From Tannerella sp. (GTDB lineage: Bacteria > Bacteroidota > Bacteroidia > Bacteroidales > Tannerellaceae): a stretch of DNA of 64,000 nucleotides. Under the pieces are notes generated by a model. It had not been told where the DNA came from. It searched no databases and saw nothing but the letters and a program-made list of their open reading frames with translations. The stretch covers positions 1 to 64,000 of the forward strand of contig JAISMO010000163.1 of assembly GCA_031276675.1 (NCBI GenBank). Direction: 5' to 3'. This document shows, piece after piece, positions 53,538-61,693 of this stretch (position 1 is its first letter; each line of letters starts with the position of its first letter). The translations under genes were made by a program, and so were the position numbers.

Positions 53538-55022
53538 TTATTTCTCAAAGGCTGAGAGATAATAATAGGTTTCGTAGGAGGGTCGGCTTTCTATCCGGTA
53601 CCGGTTGGAGGCGGTTACGCAAAACAGGTAGCCTTTTTCGGTGTCGATGTTTACCGGCAGACAAATTTCCCGGCCGCGGATGCCGGTTGCCAGGATGGAG
53701 CGTGCCTGATCGGTGTCGAGTGTGTCGGCCAGCGAATAGTATACCGTATAGGTATTTTCGCCCGGAGGGGATGCGTCTTCCCAGGCGAGGCGCAGGTAAT
53801 CGTCTTCGCGCGTGACGGTCATTTCCGGGGGCGCTTCCGGCGGCAGGGTATCGGCCAGCCAGGTCAGGGGCGGAAGTTGCGCCGGAAAGCGGAAGAGGTG
53901 ATTTTTCAATTCACGGTAGAGTCCCTTTTCGTCTCCGGTCACGAATCTGGCGCGGAAAAAGGCGCAACCGTCTCCGCCCTGCCTGCGCACATAATTGATC
54001 TGGTCGACCATTTCCGCGAGGCTCCAGTCGCCTTCTTCGCGGTTCAGGCGGTAGGCTCCCAGACCGGCTACCATGTTTCGCTGCTCGACCTGTTCGAGCC
54101 AGATGTTTACGAAGGGATAAAAATCGTTTTCCCGGTAATACATCATGGGCACAATCATGTCCTGTTTGCCTGCCTGCAGCCATGCTTTGGGGTCCTGGTA
54201 GACGTCGTCGAAGGCGGTCCATCCTGCGTCCGGCATCTGCATGTCCCGGCGGTATTTGCCCAGCGGAGAACTGCTTACCTGTACCCAGGGTTTGGTTTGT
54301 CTTACCCAGTCATAGACGCGCTCCATCAGCCGGTTGATATTCCCGCGCCGCCAGTCTGCCAGGTTTTTGCCGTCTCCGTAGAGTGCAAAGGTTTGCCGGT
54401 CGGGAAAGAACTGCGCGTTCTCCGGATAGCGGACGTAATCGAACTGGATGCCGTCTACGTCGTAGTGTTCGACAATTTCCCCGACCAGGGCCAGGATGTA
54501 ATCGCACGTTCCGGGACGCCCGGGGTCCATATACCAGTTGCCGTTGTGTTGCAGGCAAAGTTCGGGATGCTTCCTTACGACGGACTGCGCGCCCTGTTCC
54601 CTGACTACCTTGGGGGAACCTACCGGAAAGGTGACCAGAAAGGCATGACATTCCAGCCCGCGCCTGTGGCATTCGTCAATCACGAAGGCCAGCGGGTCGT
54701 ATCCCGGCAACACGCCGTATTGGCCCGAAAAGACGTTGGATGCCGGTTCGATGGCGGAATGATAGATTACATCGCCGCGCAATCGTGTCTGCACGAATAC
54801 CGTGTTGAAATTGGCCGCCTTCAGACGGTCGAGCAACAGGCACAGTTCTTCCTGCTGACGGATGCGTCCGGCTTCATCGGTTGCCGGCCGGGTTGGCCAG
54901 TCCAGTCCGTATATAGTGGTCAGCCAGACAGCCCGTATTTCGCGTTTCGGCATGTCGGCGCCGGTCGCATACACTGCGCCCGCCAGCCAGAGTCCCGTGA
55001 TGATTTTCCCGAAAACGTTCAT
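53538..55022 (-). CDS. GH10-like glycosyl hydrolase (GHL10/DUF187 family)
   Basis: 494 residues with an N-terminal signal (IITGLWLAGAVYATG). The TIM-barrel region starts REIRAVWLTTIYGLDWP near 27, then FNTVFVQTRLRGDVIYHSAIEP near 75, DPGRPGTCDYILALVGEIVEHYDVDGIQFDYVRYP near 165-200, and MIVPMMYYRENDFYPF near 290. A C-terminal fibronectin-III-like domain covers about 390-490. The family acts on cell-wall or other glycans, but its substrates are poorly known. Exported. Overlaps the upstream phosphodiesterase stop by 4 bp. Confidence 0.85.
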   Translation of the reverse strand: MNVFGKIITGLWLAGAVYATGADMPKREIRAVWLTTIYGLDWPTRPATDEAGRIRQQEELCLLLDRLKAANFNTVFVQTRLRGDVIYHSAIEPASNVFSGQYGVLPGYDPLAFVIDECHRRGLECHAFLVTFPVGSPKVVREQGAQSVVRKHPELCLQHNGNWYMDPGRPGTCDYILALVGEIVEHYDVDGIQFDYVRYPENAQFFPDRQTFALYGDGKNLADWRRGNINRLMERVYDWVRQTKPWVQVSSSPLGKYRRDMQMPDAGWTAFDDVYQDPKAWLQAGKQDMIVPMMYYRENDFYPFVNIWLEQVEQRNMVAGLGAYRLNREEGDWSLAEMVDQINYVRRQGGDGCAFFRARFVTGDEKGLYRELKNHLFRFPAQLPPLTWLADTLPPEAPPEMTVTREDDYLRLAWEDASPPGENTYTVYYSLADTLDTDQARSILATGIRGREICLPVNIDTEKGYLFCVTASNRYRIESRPSYETYYYLSAFEK

Positions 55023-55795
55023 TTGCTGTCATAAGTTGTTGTTATCCACTTCAAGGCGTCGTTCGGGATGTCGGTAGTGATAAAGTCCGCGCCGGCGTCA
55101 GTCATCTCGCCCATGAGCGCCGTATCGTTTACCGTCCATACATTGATTCCCAGACCCAGTACCCTGGCTTCCTTAAACCATTGCGGATTTCTGCGCATCA
55201 CGTCATAGTGATAGTCCAGTCCCGCAAATCCCAGTTCTTTCAGTTCCTTCGGCGACAGCTCGCCGTTCAGGTAATATACATCCGCTTCCGGGGCCAGGCG
55301 GATCAGTTCTTTGCCCGCATCCAGATTGAAGGTGATGAAGTCTGTTCGCGGCAACAGTTTCTTTTCCTTTACCAGTTCGACCGAAAGGCGCGCCGCTTCC
55401 CGGTTTCGTTCGGGCGTTGCATGAGGTTTCAACTCAAAAACCAGCCGTAGCTGCGTGCGCCGCGCCGCTTCCATGTATTCGCGCGCTGTCGGAATTTTCT
55501 CGCCGTTCGAAAGGGTCAGGTCTTTGATGGCGGCATAGGAGCCTTTTTGTATTTCAACTCCTTCAATGTCGTTGTCATGATGTACCACCAGTATGTCGTC
55601 GGCCGTGAGGTGCACGTCGAACTCCGCCGCGTAAGCATGGATTTCGTCGGCCCGTATCAGCGCCGCAATTGAATTTTGCGCCGAACCGCGCGACTGCCAG
55701 TAGCCGCGGTGCGCAATTACCAGGGGCTTGTCCTGCGCTGCCAGAGGCATGGCCGCCAGGGCTGCCCATATGGCGCATACATATCTTTTTTTCAT
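55019..55795 (-). CDS. Glycerophosphodiester phosphodiesterase
   Basis: 258 residues with a signal peptide (YVCAIWAALAAMPLAAQ). GDPD hallmarks: VIAHRGYWQSRGSAQNSIAA near residue 26 (first His, Arg), AAEFDVHLTADDILVVHHD near 56 (metal-binding Glu/Asp and second His), LVFELKPH near 118, and a C-terminal VNDTALMGEMTDAGADFITTDIP. It hydrolyses glycerophosphodiesters, probably in the periplasm. The stop overlaps the GH10-like start (ATGA-type), so translation is coupled. Confidence 0.9.
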   Translation of the reverse strand: MKKRYVCAIWAALAAMPLAAQDKPLVIAHRGYWQSRGSAQNSIAALIRADEIHAYAAEFDVHLTADDILVVHHDNDIEGVEIQKGSYAAIKDLTLSNGEKIPTAREYMEAARRTQLRLVFELKPHATPERNREAARLSVELVKEKKLLPRTDFITFNLDAGKELIRLAPEADVYYLNGELSPKELKELGFAGLDYHYDVMRRNPQWFKEARVLGLGINVWTVNDTALMGEMTDAGADFITTDIPNDALKWITTTYDSK

Positions 55796-55819
55796 TTTGT
55801 TTCCGGTTATGTCTGCAAA

Positions 55820-56764
55820 TTATTTTCCTTTCTCCTTCAGGTAGCGTTCCGCTTCGATGGCCGCCCTGCAGCCGCTGGCCGCCGCCGTAACCGCCTGTCG
55901 GTAGACCGGATCGGCCACGTCGCCGGCGGCAAACACACCCGGCAATTTTGTACAGGGCGTGCCCGGACGGGTGAGGATATAGCCGTTCTCATCCGTTTCG
56001 AGCCAGGGCCTGAAGAGGCCGGACTCAGGCGTGTGGCCGATGGCGAGGAAGAAGCCGTCGATGGCAATATCCACCTTTTCTTCGTCCGGTTCGCCTCTGC
56101 GTTTTACCAGATGGGCGCCCTGAATGCCGTTCTCGCCAAACAGTCCGACGGTGTTGTGTTCAAACAGGATTCGGATGTTCGGCGTTTGCAACACGCGCTC
56201 CTGCATCACTTTCGATGCGCGCAGGAAGGGTTTGCGCACAATCAGAAAGACCTGCGCGGCCAGCCCGGAGAGATAGAGCGCATCCTCGCAGGCGGTGTCG
56301 CCTCCGCCAACGACGGCCACGTTTTTTTTACGGTAGAAAAAACCGTCGCACGTGGCGCAGGCCGAGACGCCCATCCCGGCGTATTTCTGTTCGTCGGGCA
56401 GGCCGAGGTATTTTGCCGATGCGCCGGTGGCGATAATCAATGCATCCGTTTCAATCACCTGCTGCCCGTCAACCGTTATTTTGCAGGGCGCGGCCGACAA
56501 ATCCGCTTCCGTGACAATGCCGGTGCGGACATCCGTCCCGAAGCGCAGGGCCTGCCGCTTCATGTCGTCCATCATATCCATTCCGGAAATGCCCTGCGGA
56601 TAGCCGGGGAAATTCTCTACATCTGTGGTGCCCGTCAACTGTCCGCCCGGTTGAATGCCTTCGTACAGCACAGGGGAGATGCCGGCGCGCGAGGCATAAA
56701 TAGCCGCCGTATAGCCGGCCGGCCCCGATCCGATAATCAAACATCGTACTTTTTCCATATTCAT
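55820..56764 (-). CDS. trxB: Thioredoxin-disulfide reductase
   Basis: 314 residues, typical length. FAD site LIIGSGPAGYTAAIYASRAG near residue 9, redox-active CATCDGFFY near 137, NADPH-binding VGGGDTACEDALYL near 152, and FAAGDVADPVYRQAVTAAASGC near 280. It reduces thioredoxin with NADPH in the cytosol. It is followed 24 bp later by the phosphodiesterase gene and preceded by the LolA-like gene. Two ATGs (56764, 56758) are possible. Confidence 0.95.
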   Translation of the reverse strand: MNMEKVRCLIIGSGPAGYTAAIYASRAGISPVLYEGIQPGGQLTGTTDVENFPGYPQGISGMDMMDDMKRQALRFGTDVRTGIVTEADLSAAPCKITVDGQQVIETDALIIATGASAKYLGLPDEQKYAGMGVSACATCDGFFYRKKNVAVVGGGDTACEDALYLSGLAAQVFLIVRKPFLRASKVMQERVLQTPNIRILFEHNTVGLFGENGIQGAHLVKRRGEPDEEKVDIAIDGFFLAIGHTPESGLFRPWLETDENGYILTRPGTPCTKLPGVFAAGDVADPVYRQAVTAAASGCRAAIEAERYLKEKGK

Positions 56765-56852
56765 ATCTTTTCAAAAAATCAATTATTCAACCATGCAAGG
56801 GCGCTTCACCCTTTCTTGTATCTGTTATCCGTCCTTCTCTCTTCACCTTCCG

Positions 56853-57500
56853 TTACCTCAAATCCACGATTTCCACATCCGGATAGTCGGCCGAAGGAAA
56901 GGTAAACAGGTCGTCCGACAGGTCAAGGCCCGTCTGTATCCGGCTAATCCGGATCACGTTTTGAAATTTGTTTCTCATCGTCACGGTCATCCTTACCGGC
57001 AAGGAGGTTGCCCGGTCAAGCTGCAACTCGACCGTTTCCACCTCCTGACGGCCTTTGGCTGTCAGCGAGACGTCGTCGGCCATTTTCCCGTCGCCGGTGG
57101 TGCTTTCGCCGATCCGGGACGGCTTGAAGTCTTTTTTATAGCTGCGCAGCAACATCATCGGGTTGGTGTATTGCAGTTCTTCGCCTGAGGGACGGGTGAG
57201 GTTTACTTCTTTCGTGCGCACCACACAGGTCCACTGCGTCGAGCCGTCATACCACGTATGCACATCGGGCGTGATCAGCACGAACTTGTCGCCCTTCATC
57301 CGAATGGAGCCTTCAAAACTTTCCCCGGTTTGCTGACTTTCATCGCGAAGGGTCACGGAAAACTGCGCTGAAATTCCTCCGGATTGCACGCAGGCGGCTG
57401 CGGCTTTCTCCAGCAGCGCCTCTGCTTTCTGAGCCGAAGCGAGGCCCGTTGCCGCCAGGCAGCAACATACGATTGACAGGCATGTTTGTTTCATTATCAT
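56853..57500 (-). CDS. LolA-like outer-membrane lipoprotein carrier protein
   Basis: 215 residues with a signal peptide (LSIVCCCLAATGLASAQ). The mature part is a LolA-like half barrel: ALLEKAAAACVQSGGISAQF, GSIRMKGDKFVLITPDVHTWYDGSTQW near 80-105, and the closing strands LFTFPSADYPDVEIVDL. It would carry lipoproteins, or lipids, across the periplasm. It starts 6 bp after the ftsK stop, the usual order in Bacteroidota. Confidence 0.85.
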   Translation of the reverse strand: MIMKQTCLSIVCCCLAATGLASAQKAEALLEKAAAACVQSGGISAQFSVTLRDESQQTGESFEGSIRMKGDKFVLITPDVHTWYDGSTQWTCVVRTKEVNLTRPSGEELQYTNPMMLLRSYKKDFKPSRIGESTTGDGKMADDVSLTAKGRQEVETVELQLDRATSLPVRMTVTMRNKFQNVIRISRIQTGLDLSDDLFTFPSADYPDVEIVDLR

Positions 57501-57506
57501 TTCATT

Positions 57507-59990
57507 TTAATGTCGGTTTTTCTTTAACAGCAGGTCCAGCGTATATTCGTCCGGGATCAGCACCTGCCGTGCCTTGCTGCCGTCGGCCGGGCCAACGATG
57601 CCGGCGCGTTCCTGCTGATCCATCAGGCGTCCGGCCCGGTTGTATCCGATGGAAAACTTGCGCTGAAGCATTGAGGTGGAAGCCTGCTGCTGAATGACGA
57701 TCAGGCGCGCCGCCTCTTCAAACAGCGGGTCGCGACCGGAGGCGTCGATTTCGTCCGCCTTCCGGTCGTCGCCTCCCGCGCCGTTTTCCGTCACGTATTC
57801 CGGCAGTTCGTAGGCGCTTATGTATCCCGGCTGCTGGCCGATGAACGACGCGATGTTTTCCACCTCCGGCGTGTCAACAAAGGCGCACTGCACGCGCGTC
57901 ATGTCGATGCTTCCGCCGGAGAAGAGCAGGTCGCCGCGCCCGATCAGTTTGTTGGCGCCCGGCTGGTCGAGAATCGTACGCGAATCGACCATCTGGGATA
58001 CGCGGAAGGCGATGCGGGTGGGGAAGTTGGCCTTGATGTTTCCGGTGATGATGCTGGTGGAGGGGCGCTGGGTGGCGATGATCATGTGGATGCCGATGGC
58101 TCTGGCCTTTTGCGCGATCCGTGCAATGGGCATTTCGATTTCCTTGCCTGCCTGCATGATCAGGTCGCCAAATTCGTCGATGACCACTACGATGTAGGGC
58201 ATGTAGCGGTGTCCCTTTTCGGGATTCAGGCGGCGGTTGATGAACTTTTCGTTGTATTCCTTAATGTTGCGCACGTGGGCTTTGGTCAGCAGTTCGTAGC
58301 GGTCGTCCATCTCTTTGCAGAGCGAGTTAAGAGTGTTGATCACCCGGGTGCAGTCGGTGATGATGGCTTTTTCTTCGTCCGGCAGTTTGGCCAGGTAGTG
58401 ACGTTCGATTTTGCTGTAGATACTGAATTCGACCATCTTGGGGTCGATGAGCACCAGTTTCATTTCCGTCGGATGCTTCTTGTAGAGCAGCGAGGTAATG
58501 ATGGCGTTCAGGCCTACCGACTTGCCCTGTCCCGTAGCGCCGGCCATCAGCAGGTGAGGCGCCTTGCAGAGGTCGAACATGAAAACGTCGTTCGTAATGG
58601 TGCGTCCCAGCGCGACGGGCAGGTCGAATTTGCTTTCGTTGAACTTACGCGAGGCCAGCAGCGGATGCATGGATACAATCTGCGCCTCCCTGTTGGGCAC
58701 TTCGATTCCGATGGTGCCCTTGCCGGGTATGGGGGCAATGATGCGAATCCCCAGGGCCGAAAGCCGCAGGGCTATATCGTCTTCCAGATTTCTGATTTTC
58801 CGGATGGGTACCCCGACGGCCGGCACGACTTCATAGAGCGTCAGGGTCGGCCCCACGGTTGCGTTGATGGATACGATGTGGATGCCAAATTCTTCCAGCG
58901 TCTGCTTGATGCGTTTCTTGTTTTCGTTCTGCTCGTCGGTATTGAAGACCTGCGTCTGCTGGTCATATATTTTCAGCAGTTCCAGTTTCGGGAAATGATA
59001 GTTTGACAGTTCCAGACGCGGATTGTATTCGCCCAGCGACGATTCGTCATACGGATCGCCGTCGTCGTCTGCCGGCGAGGGATGCGGGTGGAGGAACGGG
59101 CGGGCGTCGCCGGGCGGCTCCTCATACGGTTCTCCGTCGCCGGCAGGTACGGTGACGGCAAACAGAATCCCGTCGTCCGCAGCGGCCGCGGCGCCGGTCG
59201 ATCCTGCCGCCCGCGCCGGCGGAGTTCCTTTGATTATTTCTTCCTCTTCCTCTTCTTCTTCCTCCTCCCCGTCGTCGTCTTCTTCTTCCGTTTCCTCCGT
59301 TTCCGGTTCGGTGAATCTGCGTGTTTTCGGCTGCGGCCGGTCCCTCCGCCCGCGTTCAAGCCAAACCAGCGAAAAGAGGTTCTGCAGGGCGGGGATGACT
59401 TTCGCGCTCAGACTGATGGCGATGATCAGCAAACCGACGGCTAACAGGAGAACCACACCCGGTTTGCCGATGTTCCTGACCAGCATTTCCGAGAGATAAA
59501 ATCCCTGCCGCCCGCCCAGGAACAGGAAGGAGTCTTCATAATTCTTCATAAAGACAAAGGACAGAAACAGGGAACTCCACAGCAGCATGGCCGTGGAGAG
59601 CAGGAAACGCCTGAGCAGGGAAATCCGGCCGATATTCATCCACTTCACCCCCAGCGAACCCAGGTAAAACAGCATGAAAAAGGAGGGGATGCCGAACCAG
59701 CGATTCATCAGCAGATCGGCTATCCAGGCGCCGCGGATGCCGCCCCAGTTACTTACCGGCCGGCTGCCGGTGAGCAACTCCCGGATCGGGATGTTTTCTA
59801 TCGCGCTCTGGTCGGCGCCGCCCGTAAAGAAAAACGACAGTGATACAATCCCCATGTAGATGACCAGTGCACAGAGAATCAAACCTGTTAAAAAACGCAC
59901 GCGCTCATTCGTAAAGAACGGATCTATCCATTCCCGCAGGGTTCCCATACCCTTTCCGGCACGTTTCTTTTTCGTTGATTTCTTGACCAT
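57507..59990 (-). CDS. ftsK: FtsK/SpoIIIE DNA translocase
   Basis: 827 residues from the ATG at 59990, 32 bp downstream of a promoter; a longer open frame to 60152 starts above that promoter. Four membrane helices at about 25-190, a linker near 225-300 with an almost unbroken run of Glu/Asp, then the motor: GATGQGKSVGLNAIITSLLYKK near 485 (Walker A), VVVIDEFGDLIMQAGKE near 600 (Walker B), and a gamma winged-helix end STSMLQRKFSIGYNRAGRLMDQ that reads KOPS-type sequences. It moves chromosome ends apart at division. Confidence 0.95.
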   Translation of the reverse strand: MVKKSTKKKRAGKGMGTLREWIDPFFTNERVRFLTGLILCALVIYMGIVSLSFFFTGGADQSAIENIPIRELLTGSRPVSNWGGIRGAWIADLLMNRWFGIPSFFMLFYLGSLGVKWMNIGRISLLRRFLLSTAMLLWSSLFLSFVFMKNYEDSFLFLGGRQGFYLSEMLVRNIGKPGVVLLLAVGLLIIAISLSAKVIPALQNLFSLVWLERGRRDRPQPKTRRFTEPETEETEEEDDDGEEEEEEEEEEIIKGTPPARAAGSTGAAAAADDGILFAVTVPAGDGEPYEEPPGDARPFLHPHPSPADDDGDPYDESSLGEYNPRLELSNYHFPKLELLKIYDQQTQVFNTDEQNENKKRIKQTLEEFGIHIVSINATVGPTLTLYEVVPAVGVPIRKIRNLEDDIALRLSALGIRIIAPIPGKGTIGIEVPNREAQIVSMHPLLASRKFNESKFDLPVALGRTITNDVFMFDLCKAPHLLMAGATGQGKSVGLNAIITSLLYKKHPTEMKLVLIDPKMVEFSIYSKIERHYLAKLPDEEKAIITDCTRVINTLNSLCKEMDDRYELLTKAHVRNIKEYNEKFINRRLNPEKGHRYMPYIVVVIDEFGDLIMQAGKEIEMPIARIAQKARAIGIHMIIATQRPSTSIITGNIKANFPTRIAFRVSQMVDSRTILDQPGANKLIGRGDLLFSGGSIDMTRVQCAFVDTPEVENIASFIGQQPGYISAYELPEYVTENGAGGDDRKADEIDASGRDPLFEEAARLIVIQQQASTSMLQRKFSIGYNRAGRLMDQQERAGIVGPADGSKARQVLIPDEYTLDLLLKKNRH

Positions 59991-60021
59991 ATCTGTTTTT
60001 TTCGGAACTTCAAACTGTGTG

Positions 60022-60052
60022 CAAAGGTAAAGATTATAATCCGATAAATCAA
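60022..60052 (-). promoter_or_regulatory. Promoter of ftsK
   Basis: Minus-strand TTG (60050-60052), 20 bp, TACCTTTG (60022-60029), both consensus. It decides the ftsK start at 59990 against the longer frame. Confidence 0.65.
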
Positions 60053-60251
60053 TAAACAAGGATGCCGGGGCGCCGTTCAACCGGCGGCTCTCACGGTGCA
60101 TCTCCGCCGGGCGGTTTCCACAATTCCGTGCGCCATGTCCGCAAGACGGCATCTCCCCTTTACGTCATTCGTTTTTCCTTTGCCTGTGCTCTTTCGGGCT
60201 TTCTCTTCCGTTACCGCAAGCCGGATTCCGGGCATAAAGGCAGTCAAAAAA

Positions 60252-60389
60252 AACCGGCCTGTGCGTCAGCGCCGCACTAACCTGTGCGTTAGTACCACAC
60301 TAACCCATGCGTTAGTACCGCTCTTACCTGTGCGTAAGAACCACTCTTACCTATGCGTAAGAGCCGCTCTTACCCATGCGTAAGAAAAC
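60252..60389. repeat. Palindromic tandem array, 23-bp period, six units
   Basis: Units begin at 60252, 60275, 60298, 60321, 60344 and 60367. Each can form a 6-bp stem with a 6-nt loop. Units 2-3 use ACTAAC/GTTAGT arms; units 4-6 use TCTTAC/GTAAGA arms. The two arm types differ at unit positions 2, 5, 16 and 19, and these four are two paired positions (2 with 19, 5 with 16), both A-T to T-A. It lies between divergent ftsK and the MscS gene. Confidence 0.93.
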
Positions 60390-60512
60390 AGGAGCACCCC
60401 CGCGCAGATGAAGGTATCGGCGCCGGGATTCGCGCCGGCCCCGTCCGCAAGGTTACAGCCCGCAGGCGACGGAAATTCCGGGAAAAACGCCGCAGGTATA
60501 TCCATAATTGAC

Positions 60513-60520
60513 TATTTTTG
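60513..60520 (+). promoter_or_regulatory. -7 element upstream of the MscS gene
   Basis: TATTTTTG fits TAnnTTTG, 78 bp before the ATG at 60599. No clear -33 TTG. The remaining gap between the array and this element shows nothing recognisable. Confidence 0.5.
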
Positions 60521-60598
60521 CAGCGCACCGCCTGATTCCCGGATACGGCCGGAATCGGGATTGCAGATTTCACCGAAACATTTAATTGGAAACGCTAT

Positions 60599-61660
60599 AT
60601 GTCGGAAAAAGTTTTTTATGGAAATTCGCTGGAGGATTGGGGCATCTCCCTGCTGATTATTGTCGGAGGCCTTCTCCTGAACCAGCTCCTTCTGCTGATC
60701 AGCCGGATGGTTGTTCGGCCGCTCACGGGAAAGAGTAAAACACGCTATGATGATATTTTCTTCGAGGCGCTGAAGAAACCGGTGCTCTCCGGAGTGATGC
60801 TGGCGGCCATACGGGTGGCCTGCGAACGGCTGGCGCCGGACGCAGGGGCGCATGACTTCATCGTCCGTTCCTTCCATATCCTGATGATACTGAACGTGAC
60901 GTGGTTCGTGGCGCGTCTGGCCGTGGCCTCCGTCGAAGAATCCCTTTTCCGTGAAAAGGGGACGCGAAAAAAGGATGCGCGCCTCAACCGGCATCTGTTT
61001 CCCGTTGTCAAGCGCGGTCTGCTGGCGCTTGTCTGGCTGACGGGCGGCGTGACCGCGCTCGGCGAGGCCGGCGTCGAGGCCGGGTCGCTCTGGGGAACGC
61101 TGGGTATTGGAGGACTCGCCTTTGCGCTGGCCTCGCAGGAGTCGGTCAAGAACATGCTGGGAGGCATTACGATCTTCGTAGACCGGCCGTTTCGCCTCGG
61201 CGACATCATCCGCTTCGACTCGATCGAGGGTACGGTGGAAGACATCGGCTTTCGAAGCACGCGCGTCCGGACGTATGACCGGCGCCTGGTCATCATCCCG
61301 AACTGCAAGCTGACGGACGTGTCGGTGACCAACATCACGTCGGAACCGGAGCGCCGGGTCGTGGTCACGCTGGGACTGACCTACGACACGCGCTACGAAC
61401 AGATGAAATACGCCCTGGCGCTGCTGAAACGCATCCCCCAGGCCATTCCCGAAGTGAACGGGCAGGAGCTGACGGCTACCTTCTCGGACTACGGCGATTC
61501 GGCGCTGCTTGTTACCTTTATTTATTTTATCCGGAAACCGGCCGATATCCGCGAAACGGTTTCAAAGGTGAACTTCGAAATCCTCCGCACATTCAACGAA
61601 GCGGGACTGAACTTCGCCTTCCCGACGCAAACGGTCTATCTGGAAGGAAGGAAGGCGTAA
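60599..61660 (+). CDS. Mechanosensitive ion channel, MscS family
   Basis: 353 residues. Membrane helices near 14-38, 92-112 and the pore-lining one near 150-185 with GIGGLAFALASQESVKNMLGGI, the MscS TM3 pattern. The beta domain follows: FVDRPFRLGDIIRF, EGTVEDIGFRSTRVRTYDRRLVIIPN, then the alpha/beta C-terminal domain to the end. It is an inner-membrane tension-gated channel that vents solutes on osmotic downshock. It is monocistronic by appearance. Confidence 0.9.
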   Translation: MSEKVFYGNSLEDWGISLLIIVGGLLLNQLLLLISRMVVRPLTGKSKTRYDDIFFEALKKPVLSGVMLAAIRVACERLAPDAGAHDFIVRSFHILMILNVTWFVARLAVASVEESLFREKGTRKKDARLNRHLFPVVKRGLLALVWLTGGVTALGEAGVEAGSLWGTLGIGGLAFALASQESVKNMLGGITIFVDRPFRLGDIIRFDSIEGTVEDIGFRSTRVRTYDRRLVIIPNCKLTDVSVTNITSEPERRVVVTLGLTYDTRYEQMKYALALLKRIPQAIPEVNGQELTATFSDYGDSALLVTFIYFIRKPADIRETVSKVNFEILRTFNEAGLNFAFPTQTVYLEGRKA

Positions 61661-61693
61661 GCCAGCACCCGGCAGGCCCGTGCGCCGGGGCTG

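Noticed and set aside
59220-59320. Run of Glu/Asp codons in ftsK as a possible assembly error or repeat expansion
   Set aside because: An acidic low-complexity linker between the membrane and motor parts is usual for FtsK, and the frame continues normally.
25230-60389. Arrays read as CRISPR
   Set aside because: Units are 21-23 bp with no separate unique spacers of 30 bp or more, repeats are degenerate and each array differs, and there are no cas genes in the window.
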